The position numbers and the translations under genes were made by a program. Of a stretch of DNA of 29,537 nucleotides, positions 1 to 7,516 are shown piece by piece. Position 1 is the stretch's first letter. Every line of letters starts with the position of its first letter. The DNA lies in the NCBI GenBank assembly GCA_958426775.1, contig CATZZP010000023.1, forward strand, positions 1-29,537, in the 5' to 3' direction. The notes below the pieces were generated by a model. It was not told where the DNA came from. It saw only the letters and a list, made by a program, of their open reading frames with translations, and searched no databases. This DNA comes from an uncultured Bacillota bacterium (GTDB lineage Bacteria; Bacillota; Clostridia; Lachnospirales; CAG-274).

Positions 1-1
1 A

Positions 2-53
2 AACTGACCTCCCATTCGTTAGATTTTTGGTCTAACTATTGGGGGTCAGTTCA
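2..53. mobile_element. Miniature IS3/IS150-like remnant: two facing terminal inverted repeats with almost no interior
   Basis: Positions 2-24 (AACTGACCTCCC...GTTAGAT) and the reverse complement of 29-53 (TGAACTGACCCCCAATAGTT followed by AGACC) match over about 22 bases with one gap, leaving about four bases between them. The TGAACTGACCCC...GTTAGAC pattern is what I remember of termini of IS3-family, IS150-group elements. The ends face inward as IRL-IRR, so this looks like an element that lost its whole interior, or a MITE-like derivative, rather than a circle junction. As RNA the same bases would fold into a long hairpin just downstream of hisE. No transposase is present. A related terminus lies at 29476-29494. 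The family assignment is from memory. Confidence 0.5.
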
Positions 54-68
54 TTAAACACCGTTTTT

Positions 69-431
69 TTAGTTTATCTTTGTTTCGTCTGTTCTATTCT
101 CAGCCTTACGTTTAGCCTCTTTTTCAACATTCATATTTTCCTTTTGTCTGCGTTCTATAATCTTATCTGCTATATCCTGCCAGGTAAGACCCATTTCTAC
201 CATCAGAACCTCCAAATGAAAAATTAAATCACATGCCTCAGCTACAACCTCACTCTTATCATTATCCTTAGCGGCAATAATAGTTTCAGTCGCCTCCTCA
301 CCTATCTTTTTAAGAATTTTATCCTTGCCCTTATTAAAAAGATAGCTTGTATATGAGCCTTCCTGTGGGTTATCCTTTCTGCCCTTTATTACATTATATT
401 CCTCAATTAATACGTCATTAAGATTAGCCAT
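69..431 (-). CDS. hisE: Phosphoribosyl-ATP pyrophosphatase HisE
   Basis: This enzyme hydrolyses phosphoribosyl-ATP to phosphoribosyl-AMP and diphosphate, the second step of histidine synthesis, in the cytosol. The 120-residue product shows the family's helical MazG-like core: GSYTSYLFNKGKDKILKKIG at residues 26-45, followed by EEATETIIAAKD and then the metal-binding EACDLIFHLEVLM. The last 25 or so residues are a charged Lys/Glu-rich tail longer than usual, with no recognisable domain. It is the last gene of the his operon, starting two bases after the hisI stop. In many bacteria HisI and HisE are one fused protein; here they are separate genes. Confidence 0.95.
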   Translation of the reverse strand: MANLNDVLIEEYNVIKGRKDNPQEGSYTSYLFNKGKDKILKKIGEEATETIIAAKDNDKSEVVAEACDLIFHLEVLMVEMGLTWQDIADKIIERRQKENMNVEKEAKRKAENRTDETKIN

Positions 432-433
432 TA

Positions 434-763
434 TTATTCTCCTTTAAAACCCTCTATTTTCCTGTAAAAGCAGGAACGATTGCCTGTATGACATGCAGCC
501 CCAACCTGGTCAATTAACAATAGAAGAGTATCACAATCACAATCGTATCTTATTTCCTTTACGTACTGATAATGTCCGCTTGTTTCTCCCTTTATCCAAA
601 GGCTTTGACGTGAACGACTGTAATATGTACCCTTGCCTGTTTTTAAGGTTAAGTCGATCGCTTCCTTATTCATATATGCAAGCATTAAAACCTCTTTTGT
701 TTCATAGTCCTGTGCTATTACAGGTATTAATCCGTCACTGTTAAACTTAAGCTCTATATCCAT
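434..763 (-). CDS. hisI: Phosphoribosyl-AMP cyclohydrolase HisI
   Basis: HisI opens the adenine ring of phosphoribosyl-AMP, the third step of histidine synthesis; it is a zinc- and magnesium-dependent dimer. Visible signatures are YYSRSRQSLWIKGETSGHYQ, the Asp-Cys-Asp-Cys-Asp metal site in RYDCDCDTLLLLIDQ, and the zinc cysteines of AACHTGNRSCF. A GTG codon at 770-772 extends the frame, but the ribosome binding site GAGGT lies at 771-775, so the ATG at 761-763 (MDIELKFNSDG) is the start, giving 109 residues. That binding site overlaps the hisF stop codon (TGA at 774-776), so hisF and hisI are probably translationally coupled. Confidence 0.95.
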   Translation of the reverse strand: MDIELKFNSDGLIPVIAQDYETKEVLMLAYMNKEAIDLTLKTGKGTYYSRSRQSLWIKGETSGHYQYVKEIRYDCDCDTLLLLIDQVGAACHTGNRSCFYRKIEGFKGE

Positions 764-773
764 TTTTGTCACC

Positions 774-1532
774 TCAAATTCTTACAGGTATACCCTCTTT
801 TTCAAGGTATTTCTTTAAATCCAAAATATCCATTTCCCTGTAGTGGAAAAGGCTTGCCGCAAGAGCCGCCTCTGCACCGCCGTCTGTTAAAGCCTCGGCA
901 AAATGCTCCATAGTACCGGCACCGCCCGAAGCAATTACAGGAATAGATACGGCATCAGAAATTGTCCTTGTAAGCTCAATATCATAGCCTGCCTTTGTGC
1001 CGTCACAATCCATACTGGTTAGCAGTATTTCTCCTGCACCACGCTTTTCTGCCTCTACTGCCCACTCAACAGCATCCCTGCCTGTATTAACTCGACCGCC
1101 GTTAAGGTATACATCAAAGCCACCGCCATCTCTGCGTTTTGCATCAATAGCTACTACTACACATTGATTTCCAAACCTTTCTGCCGCCTCATTTATAAGC
1201 TCAGGACGGTTTAGTGCCGCAGAATTAACGGAAATTTTATCAGCACCTGCACTTAAAATACGTCTGAAGTCATCAATAGTACGTATACCGCCACCTACCG
1301 TAAGCGGGATAAACACCTGCTCCGCCGTTCTTGCAACAACATCAAGCATAATATTCCTTGCATCTGAAGATGCTGTAATGTCCAAAAAGACAATCTCATC
1401 CGCCATAGACTTATTATAGTAAGCCGCTATCTCAACAGGATCACCTGCATCTCTTAAATTAACAAAGTTTACACCTTTAACTACTCTACCGTTATTTACA
1501 TCAAGGCAGGGTATAATTCTTTTGGTATGCAT
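774..1532 (-). CDS. hisF: Imidazole glycerol phosphate synthase cyclase subunit HisF
   Basis: HisF is the cyclase half of the HisF-HisH complex: it uses ammonia channelled from HisH to turn PRFAR into imidazole glycerol phosphate and AICAR. The 252 residues form a beta/alpha barrel. Both catalytic aspartates are in place, in IIPCLDVNNGRVVKG near residue 11 and in VVAIDAKRRDGG near residue 130. Phosphate-binding loops TVGGGIRT and IASGGAGT are also clear. The start is supported by GAGGTG at 1538-1543. It is separated from hisA by a decayed gene at 1551-1840, an unusual break in an otherwise tightly packed operon. Confidence 0.97.
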   Translation of the reverse strand: MHTKRIIPCLDVNNGRVVKGVNFVNLRDAGDPVEIAAYYNKSMADEIVFLDITASSDARNIMLDVVARTAEQVFIPLTVGGGIRTIDDFRRILSAGADKISVNSAALNRPELINEAAERFGNQCVVVAIDAKRRDGGGFDVYLNGGRVNTGRDAVEWAVEAEKRGAGEILLTSMDCDGTKAGYDIELTRTISDAVSIPVIASGGAGTMEHFAEALTDGGAEAALAASLFHYREMDILDLKKYLEKEGIPVRI

Positions 1533-1550
1533 ATATACACCTCTGTAAAA

Positions 1551-1840
1551 TTAATTTTCACTCGTTTTATTTTGAATGTGTTTGCCCACTATCTCTGATA
1601 CATCTGAAACAGTAACAAAGGCTGAATTATCATCATCTCTTATAATTTTGTACAGCAGAATAAACCACCAAATACTGTTGACAATAAGGGATATTCTGCA
1701 CCCTCTAAAGGTTCAAAAAGCTACGGTATCACGAAAACACCGATAGCATATGCCGCCTTAAAACCATAGCCCTTACCTAACTGTTTATAACCCACCGCTA
1801 AAATATCCTTAATCTTGGAATTACCTAAGCTATTGCTCAT
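1551..1840 (-). pseudogene. Decayed, internally deleted YitT-family membrane protein gene
   Basis: Reading the minus strand from an ATG at 1840 gives DILAVGYKQLGKGYGFKAAY, then AIGVFVIP, a TAG stop (1721-1723), then in the same frame LFEPLEGAEYPLLSTVFGGL followed by another stop. A second frame, ending at the TAA at 1551-1553, reads LLYKIIRDDDNSAFVTVSDV followed by SEIVGKH. These pieces resemble the early transmembrane part of YitT-family proteins (gene DUF161) and the C-terminal DUF2179 domain, in the right order. About 190 of the usual 280 or so residues are missing, with one nonsense codon and a frame change at the deletion joint. It lies between hisA and hisF on the same strand. The assignment is from remembered family sequence and should be searched. 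Confidence 0.65.
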
Positions 1841-1858
1841 TCCGGTGCCTCTGAACAA

Positions 1859-2572
1859 TTATTCAAAATTTGTAATTACTTCACTTAAATTCAATGCACC
1901 GTTAAATAATGCCTTACCTATAATTACACCTGCAGAGCCTATTTTATCTACATTTTCCAAATCCTCCATTGTAGATACACCGCCTGAAGCAATTATATCA
2001 AGCCCTGTTTCATCTATAAGGCTTTTAGTAGACTCTATATTAGGTCCGCACATCATACCATCCTTTGAAATATCAGTATAAATAACGGTTTTAACACCAT
2101 ATTCCTTCATTTTAAGACAAAGGTCAACAGCTGTAACGGAGCTGACCTCTTCCCAGCCAGAAACAGCCACATAACCGTCCTTTGCATCAACTCCCACAGC
2201 TATTTTATCTCCGTAAAGAGCAACTGCCTCTTTAACAAGCTCAGGATGTTTAACTGCCGCTGTACCTATAATGACTCTTGATGCTCCTGCATTAATTCTG
2301 TCAGTTACATCCTGAATACTGCGAACACCGCCACCTGTCTGAATAGGTATGTTAAATTCAGCCTTAATATTTTTTATTATATCGGTTATAAAGCTTTTGC
2401 CGTACCTTGCTCCGTCTAAATCAACAATATGTATATATGTAGCACCTGACTCAACCCACTGCCTTGCAGCTGATACAGGGTCATCATTAAACACTGTTAC
2501 ATCATCAAATTTACCTTGTGTAAGACGAACCGCCTTACCGTCCTTTATATCTATTGCAGGATATATTTGCAT
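1859..2572 (-). CDS. hisA: ProFAR isomerase HisA
   Basis: HisA is the fourth-step isomerase (an Amadori rearrangement of ProFAR to PRFAR), a beta/alpha barrel related to HisF. The 237-residue product carries the two catalytic aspartates, in YPAIDIKDGKAVRLTQG near residue 8 and in KIAVGVDAKDGYVAVSGW near residue 130. The loops IQTGGGVRS and DIIASGGVST would bind the two substrate phosphates. It starts one base after the hisH stop, typical of tight operon packing. Downstream it is followed by the YitT-like remnant rather than directly by hisF. Confidence 0.96.
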   Translation of the reverse strand: MQIYPAIDIKDGKAVRLTQGKFDDVTVFNDDPVSAARQWVESGATYIHIVDLDGARYGKSFITDIIKNIKAEFNIPIQTGGGVRSIQDVTDRINAGASRVIIGTAAVKHPELVKEAVALYGDKIAVGVDAKDGYVAVSGWEEVSSVTAVDLCLKMKEYGVKTVIYTDISKDGMMCGPNIESTKSLIDETGLDIIASGGVSTMEDLENVDKIGSAGVIIGKALFNGALNLSEVITNFE

Positions 2573-2573
2573 A

Positions 2574-3170
2574 TTAAAGTCCTCCGAAGTTTTTAAGTAT
2601 TTGCAAGCCTATATCACCGCTTTTTTCAGGGTGAAATTGTAATGCAAAAATATTGTCCTTTTGTACAGCTACCTGAATTTCTTTACCATAGTTGGTTGTA
2701 GCCGAAATTACTGGTGCATCAGTTTCAAGATAATATGAATGTACAAAATATACATAAGGACTTTCAGGCAAGCCCTCATAAAGAGGGGCTCGCATCTTGA
2801 TATTTAAGCTATTCCAGCCTATATGGGGTTTTTTTACATTATCTGGTAACAGCTTAACCTCGCCCTTTATAAGACCTAAGCCTTCATATTCGCCGTATTC
2901 ATAGCTTTTATCAAATACCATCTGCATACCCAGACATATACCTAAAAACGGCTTCTTTTTGTCAGTTGCCTCATAAATAACCTTATCAAAGCTCTTTTCC
3001 CTGATAGTTGCAATAGCATCTCCAAACGCACCTACACCAGGCAATACAAGCTTGTCCGCCTTTTCCATTATTTTGGTATCCGAGGTAACAACAGCTTCAA
3101 AGCCTAAATATTCAAAGGCTTTTTGTACACTTCTGAGGTTACCCATACCATAATCTATAATTGCTATCAT
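2574..3170 (-). CDS. hisH: Imidazole glycerol phosphate synthase glutaminase subunit HisH
   Basis: HisH is a class I glutamine amidotransferase that releases ammonia from glutamine for HisF. The 198 residues begin with the typical IAIIDYGMGNLRSVQKAFEY; the nucleophile cysteine is in FLGICLGMQMVFD near residue 80, and the partner His-Glu are in ALQFHPEKSG near the C-terminus. PGVGAFGDA is the usual oxyanion-side loop. It lies between hisB and hisA with gaps of one or two bases, the classic hisBHAF order. Confidence 0.97.
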   Translation of the reverse strand: MIAIIDYGMGNLRSVQKAFEYLGFEAVVTSDTKIMEKADKLVLPGVGAFGDAIATIREKSFDKVIYEATDKKKPFLGICLGMQMVFDKSYEYGEYEGLGLIKGEVKLLPDNVKKPHIGWNSLNIKMRAPLYEGLPESPYVYFVHSYYLETDAPVISATTNYGKEIQVAVQKDNIFALQFHPEKSGDIGLQILKNFGGL

Positions 3171-3172
3171 TA

Positions 3173-3760
3173 TTATAACATTCCTTTTGTAGATAATACA
3201 CCGTCAACACGGCTGTCTATTGTTACTGCCATATCTATAGCTTTACCAAAGGCTTTGAATATACCCTCTGCTATATGATGATTGTTTTTGCCCGAAAGCA
3301 CTTTAATATGTAAAGTCATACCGCTGTTATCAGCAACGGCTCTGAAAAACTCCTCTACCATTTCCGTATCAAAATCACCCAACTTAGCTGTAGTAAACTC
3401 TGCATCAAAGCAAAGCATAGGACGACCGGAAAAATCTATTGCACAAAGCACAAGGGTTTCATCCATAGGGATTACGGAGTGTCCGTATCTTTTAATGCCA
3501 ACCTTTGAACCTAAAGCCTGTGATATACATTGTCCAAGCACGATACCTACGTCTTCAACGGTATGGTGACAGTCTACATCCAAATCTCCCTCAACACCTA
3601 CGCTTAAATCTATAAAACCATGCTTTGAAACATGGGTTAACATATGGTCAAAAAAACCTATGCCTGTATAAATATCGTTGATACCGCTACCATCTAAATC
3701 CAACCTCATTTTAATCTGGGTTTCAAGAGTATTGCGGGTTATTTCAGCAGTTCTGCTCAT
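3173..3760 (-). CDS. hisB: Imidazoleglycerol-phosphate dehydratase HisB
   Basis: This is the monofunctional dehydratase that converts imidazole glycerol phosphate to imidazole acetol phosphate. At 195 residues it has only the dehydratase domain, unlike the bifunctional HisB of enterobacteria, so a separate histidinol-phosphatase must be encoded elsewhere. The manganese-binding histidine motifs are intact: GFFDHMLTHVSKHG, DCHHTVEDVGIVLGQ and NNHHIAEGIFKAFGKA. A gap of 24 bases separates it from hisD, exactly where many clostridial operons carry hisC; hisC is not there. Confidence 0.97.
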   Translation of the reverse strand: MSRTAEITRNTLETQIKMRLDLDGSGINDIYTGIGFFDHMLTHVSKHGFIDLSVGVEGDLDVDCHHTVEDVGIVLGQCISQALGSKVGIKRYGHSVIPMDETLVLCAIDFSGRPMLCFDAEFTTAKLGDFDTEMVEEFFRAVADNSGMTLHIKVLSGKNNHHIAEGIFKAFGKAIDMAVTIDSRVDGVLSTKGML

Positions 3761-3784
3761 GCTTGCACCTCCGTTTTGTAATTT

Positions 3785-5077
3785 TTATTTCATTCTGATC
3801 TTAACTGAATTTGCGTGAGCTGTAAGTCCCTCTGCCTCTGCAAATTTAATTACATCATTGCCAAGCTTTTTAAATGCTTCTTGAGAGAAAGAAAGAATAC
3901 TTGATTTTTTAATGTAGTCATCTATAGAAAGGGGAGAGAAAAATCTTGCCGTACCGCCTGTAGGAAGTACATGGTTGGGTCCTGCCATATAATCGCCTAA
4001 AGGCTCGGGAGTATAGTGTCCTAAGAATATTGCACCTGCGTTTTGTATTTTAGGCAATAATGCAAAAGGCTCTCTTGTACAAACCTCCATATGCTCAGGT
4101 GCAACGGCATTGCTTAATGCACAAGCCTCGTCAAAATTATTTACAAGTATAATTGCACCATAGTTGGCAAGGGATTTTTCTATTATATCCTTACGTACAA
4201 GAAGAGCTGTCTGTCTTTCAAGCTCAGCTTTAACGCTTGTTGCAAGCTCCTCGCTTGTTGTAATAAGTATTGCAGATGCCATTTCATCATGCTCTGCCTG
4301 TGAAAGCAAGTCAGCGGCTATATATTCAGGATTGGCACTGTCATCAGCTATAACAAGAATTTCACTTGGTCCTGCTACAGAGTCAATATTTACATAACCA
4401 TACACACTTCTTTTAGCAAGAGCTACAAAAATATTACCCGGTCCTACAATCTTATCAACCTTTGGTATCGATTGTGTACCAAAAGCAAGTGCAGCAACAG
4501 CCTGTGCACCGCCCACCTTATAAATCTTATCAACGCCTGCTATATGAGCGGCAACTATGGTAGTAGAATTAATTTTACCGTCCTTATTGGGAGGTGTTGT
4601 CATTACAATATCCTCAACCCCTGCCACCTTTGCAGGGATAATATTCATAAGTACGCTTGAAGGATAAGCCGCCTTACCTCCCGGTACATATACACCAACT
4701 CTTGCAAGAGGTCTTATAAGCTGACCTAACATTTCACCGCTTTTATCAGGCTCAATCCAGCTGTTAGCTTTTTGCTTTTGGTGAAATGCGGCAATCCTTT
4801 GAGCTGATTTTTTTATAACCTCTATAAGCTCTTTGTCAACAAGCTCATAAGCCTCATCAATTTCCTCTTTGGTAAGCTGAATATTTTCAGCATTAACCGC
4901 AAATTTATCAAATTCCTTTGTATAGTCAAAAAGTGCCTTGTCACCGTTTGCTCTGATATTTGCAATAATTGCATCTACCGTTTCCTGAACCTGTTTATTT
5001 TCAAGCTGTGAACGGGATAAAATATCCACTACAAGCTTTTTGCCTTCTTCATCACCGTATTTTATAACAGAAATCAT
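3785..5077 (-). CDS. hisD: Histidinol dehydrogenase HisD
   Basis: HisD catalyses the last two steps of the pathway, oxidising histidinol to histidine with two NAD+. The 430-residue length is standard. Zinc and catalytic residues are recognisable in DLLSQAEHDEMASA (Gln-His), VAPEHMEV (the Glu-His general base pair), GDYMAGPNHVLPTGGTARF and the C-terminal EGLTAHANSVKIR. The substrate loop VAGPSEILVIAD is also present. Its ATG overlaps the hisG stop by four bases, suggesting translational coupling. Confidence 0.97.
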   Translation of the reverse strand: MISVIKYGDEEGKKLVVDILSRSQLENKQVQETVDAIIANIRANGDKALFDYTKEFDKFAVNAENIQLTKEEIDEAYELVDKELIEVIKKSAQRIAAFHQKQKANSWIEPDKSGEMLGQLIRPLARVGVYVPGGKAAYPSSVLMNIIPAKVAGVEDIVMTTPPNKDGKINSTTIVAAHIAGVDKIYKVGGAQAVAALAFGTQSIPKVDKIVGPGNIFVALAKRSVYGYVNIDSVAGPSEILVIADDSANPEYIAADLLSQAEHDEMASAILITTSEELATSVKAELERQTALLVRKDIIEKSLANYGAIILVNNFDEACALSNAVAPEHMEVCTREPFALLPKIQNAGAIFLGHYTPEPLGDYMAGPNHVLPTGGTARFFSPLSIDDYIKKSSILSFSQEAFKKLGNDVIKFAEAEGLTAHANSVKIRMK

Positions 5078-5715
5078 TTTAATTCCTCCAAAGATCTAAG
5101 TCCGCTTATAAGCTCGGCTATTCTTTCATGCTCAAGCTTCATGCTTACTCTGTTTACTACCATTCTTGCAGATACAGGGCAAATTTCCTCTAATACCTCA
5201 AGTCCGTTCGCTTTTAAGGTTGAGCCTGTTTCCACAATATCCACAATAACATCTGCAAGACCTACAATAGGTGCAAGCTCAACAGAGCCGTTAAGCTTGA
5301 CTATTTCTATTGTCTGATGCTTTTTCTGATAGAAATATTCTTTTGCAATATTAGGGTACTTTGTTGCAACCCTTAAATCATTATTTTTACCTAAAAGTGC
5401 TTTAGCCTCTGCATATCCTGCAACAGCAAAGCGACATTTACCAAAGCCTAAATCCAACACCTCATAAAGATTGCGGTTTTCCTGTAACAGGGTATCCTTA
5501 CCTACAATTCCTATATCTGCCGCCCCATATTCTACATATGTAGGTACGTCTGTAGCCTTTGCAAGGAAGAATTTAAACTTCTTTTCCTCATTGGTGAAAA
5601 TAAGCTTACGGGAATCCTCCTTCATTTCATCACAGGTAATACCAAGCTGTTCAAGCAAAGCCATTGTTTTATCTGCAAGTCTGCCCTTGGCAAGGGCAAA
5701 TGTAATATATTCCAT
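5074..5715 (-). CDS. hisG: ATP phosphoribosyltransferase HisG, short form
   Basis: HisG starts the pathway by joining ATP and PRPP to give phosphoribosyl-ATP. At 213 residues it is the short form, which lacks the C-terminal regulatory domain and depends on HisZ for activity and histidine feedback inhibition. Signature segments are FALAKGRLADKTMALLEQLG at the N-terminus, AADIGIVGKDTLLQE, and the PRPP-binding VDIVETGSTLKANGL near residue 165. It is sandwiched by overlaps with hisZ and hisD, matching the expected one-to-one subunit production with HisZ. Confidence 0.97.
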   Translation of the reverse strand: MEYITFALAKGRLADKTMALLEQLGITCDEMKEDSRKLIFTNEEKKFKFFLAKATDVPTYVEYGAADIGIVGKDTLLQENRNLYEVLDLGFGKCRFAVAGYAEAKALLGKNNDLRVATKYPNIAKEYFYQKKHQTIEIVKLNGSVELAPIVGLADVIVDIVETGSTLKANGLEVLEEICPVSARMVVNRVSMKLEHERIAELISGLRSLEELK

Positions 5716-6917
5716 TATTCTGCCTCCTTAACCTTAAGCTCTCTGCAATTATCTCCCTCAAAGTAAATAAGTTTTTTAATTGATTTCTTTTTGGCATAAG
5801 CTAAATTTTCATCAAGGCTGTAACCAATTAAACTAAGCTCTGCTTTAATACCGTTTTTTCTAAGCTCATCAGCCTTTTTAAATGCAGAAAGCCTACCCTC
5901 TTCATTATAGGCAACAAGTATATCGGCATTTTTTACTGCTTCGCCCTTTATAACAGACATAATATCATTTATCTTAACTGCAAGACCTACAGCAGGATAA
6001 GCTGCACCATATCCGCCTACAAGCTTATCATACCTGCCTCCGTCAATAATAGAAAAGCCAGTACCCTTTGTATATGCCCTGAAAACTGTACCTGTATAGT
6101 AGTCAAACTGACCTGTAACGCTGAGGTCAAAGGAAATATAATCGGAGTATCCGCAGCCTGCTAAAAGCTTATAAAGCTCACTCATATAATCCAAAGCAGA
6201 TATTGACTTTTCGTTGCTTACAAGCTCCCTTACAGTATCAAGAATTGTAGCATCACCTATTAACAACGGTAAATCATTAAAGAGCTTTTTAAGCTTATCA
6301 CTTATATCAAGGTCAGAGGTAAGCTTTGCTACCTCAACATAATTTTTGTTTACAATACTGTCAGTAATGCTTTCACTAAGCTGTTCATCAAGCTGAGCCT
6401 CTTCAAGAACACCTTTAAGAAAGTCAACATTTGCTATATCAACTCTGAATTTATTAATACCTACAGCAAGGAGAGAATTTATTGCTATAGTTATAGCCTC
6501 AACGTCTGCTTCAAGTGAATTTACACCTATAAGCTCAACTCCTGCCTGAGTAAATTCCCTGAGCTTGCCCTGATAGCTTTCATTGTATCTGAAAGCGTTG
6601 CCGACGTAGGAAAATCTTAAAGGCAGACTATCCTTGTCATATGCCGTTGCAGCAATACGTGCAATAGCAGGGGTAACATCAGGGCGAAGAGCAAGTATCG
6701 AGCCGTCTCTGTCAAGAAATTTATACATTCTTTTACTGTCAACACTACCCATACCCTCGTATACCTCTATATACTCAAAAGTAGGCGTAATTACGCATTT
6801 ATAACCATAGCTGTCAAAAACAGCCTTAATTTTATCCTCTATTTGAGTTTTTAACAGACATTCACAAGGTAAATAATCTTTTACGCCTGCAGTAGTATGT
6901 AGTTTATTGTTAATCAT
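5715..6917 (-). CDS. hisZ: ATP phosphoribosyltransferase regulatory subunit HisZ
   Basis: HisZ is a histidyl-tRNA-synthetase paralogue without aminoacylation function; it forms a hetero-octamer with short HisG and mediates histidine feedback. The 400-residue protein keeps class II synthetase motifs: GVKDYLPCECLLKTQIEDKI at the N-terminus, ALRPDVTPAIAR (motif 2-like) and GFSIIDGGRYDKLVGGYG (the histidine-binding loop). It lacks the full anticodon-binding domain and length of a true HisS. It is the first gene of the operon, starting about 50 bases downstream of the sigma-A-type promoter at 6969-6996. The untranslated leader is too short to hold a T-box. Confidence 0.93.
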   Translation of the reverse strand: MINNKLHTTAGVKDYLPCECLLKTQIEDKIKAVFDSYGYKCVITPTFEYIEVYEGMGSVDSKRMYKFLDRDGSILALRPDVTPAIARIAATAYDKDSLPLRFSYVGNAFRYNESYQGKLREFTQAGVELIGVNSLEADVEAITIAINSLLAVGINKFRVDIANVDFLKGVLEEAQLDEQLSESITDSIVNKNYVEVAKLTSDLDISDKLKKLFNDLPLLIGDATILDTVRELVSNEKSISALDYMSELYKLLAGCGYSDYISFDLSVTGQFDYYTGTVFRAYTKGTGFSIIDGGRYDKLVGGYGAAYPAVGLAVKINDIMSVIKGEAVKNADILVAYNEEGRLSAFKKADELRKNGIKAELSLIGYSLDENLAYAKKKSIKKLIYFEGDNCRELKVKEAE

Positions 6918-6968
6918 AAATATACCTCACAGCTTTACTTTATTATGATAAAGTGATAAATCATTAAA

Positions 6969-6996
6969 ATTATACCACAATTTATTCTTTTGTCAA
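6969..6996 (-). promoter_or_regulatory. Sigma-A-type promoter of the his operon
   Basis: On the minus strand TTGACA (6991-6996) and TATAAT (6969-6974) are both perfect consensus hexamers with a 16-base spacer. The -35 box lies inside the last codons of the upstream DUF188 gene (stop at 6982-6984). Between the -10 box and hisZ there is a direct repeat TGATAAA-g-TGATAAA on the plus strand (around 6947-6961) that could be an operator, but nothing identifies a regulator. Confidence 0.8.
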
Positions 6997-7437
6997 TAGC
7001 AATTTATCTAAAAGAGCCATTAAAGCTGATTTAAAAGCTTCATCCTGTGCTTTTGTTCTTTTAGGTATGTGGTGACTTTTGCCACCCACATTTCTTATTT
7101 TCTTGCTGATATGCCTTTGCATAAGCAGCATATCTATATTCTCATCTGTATACAGTCTACCATTCTGGTTAATGGGATAGGCCCCCTTACTAAGACACAT
7201 AGCACCGAGGGCATAGTCCTGGGTAATTACAATATCTCCTTTGCCGCACCTTGATATAATGGCAAAGTCACTGCTATCACTTCCTTTTGATACTGTATGG
7301 GTTGTAACCAATGGGTTTTCAATGTCAAAAAAATGAGATGTATCTGCCACAATTACAGTTTCAATATTAAATTCTGCAGCTATATTAATTGTAAGGTTTA
7401 CAACAGGACAACCGTCAGCATCTATATATATTTTCAA
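6982..7437 (-). CDS. YaiI/YqxD family protein (DUF188), start TTG
   Basis: The 151-residue product matches the DUF188 family (Escherichia coli YaiI, Bacillus subtilis YqxD), a PIN/NYN-nuclease-like fold of unproven function. Signatures are KIYIDADGCPV at the N-terminus, ETVIVADTSH, GSDSSDFAIISRCGKGDIVITQDYALG across two phrases, and the basic C-terminal GGKSHHIPKRTKAQDEAF. The frame extends upstream, but GGGGTGA at 7442-7448 points to the TTG at 7435-7437, and the conserved family N-terminus begins there. Its own promoter is at 7483-7510. Its 3' end carries the -35 box of the his promoter. Confidence 0.85.
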   Translation of the reverse strand: MKIYIDADGCPVVNLTINIAAEFNIETVIVADTSHFFDIENPLVTTHTVSKGSDSSDFAIISRCGKGDIVITQDYALGAMCLSKGAYPINQNGRLYTDENIDMLLMQRHISKKIRNVGGKSHHIPKRTKAQDEAFKSALMALLDKLLLTKE

Positions 7438-7482
7438 GCAATCACCCCAATACCTATATTTACACAGAATACAACACATTAT

Positions 7483-7510
7483 ATTATAACATATTTTACC
7501 GTAATGTCCA
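7483..7510 (-). promoter_or_regulatory. Sigma-A-like promoter of the DUF188 gene
   Basis: On the minus strand TGGACA (7505-7510) and TATAAT (7483-7488) are separated by 16 bases, one mismatch from consensus in the -35 box. It sits between the stop of the tandem protease gene and the TTG start of the DUF188 gene. Confidence 0.6.
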
Positions 7511-7516
7511 TATTTT

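Noticed and set aside
434..772. GTG at 772 as the hisI start
   Set aside because: It would lie inside the GAGGT ribosome binding site (771-775), which is correctly spaced for the ATG at 763.
4164..4397. Plus-strand frames inside hisD, hisG, recN, xseA and similar genes
   Set aside because: They lie opposite well-conserved genes, lack ribosome binding sites and read as low-complexity antisense shadows.
6918..6968. T-box or histidine leader-peptide attenuator before hisZ
   Set aside because: The leader is only about 50-60 bases, with no run of His codons, no specifier stem and no terminator hairpin.
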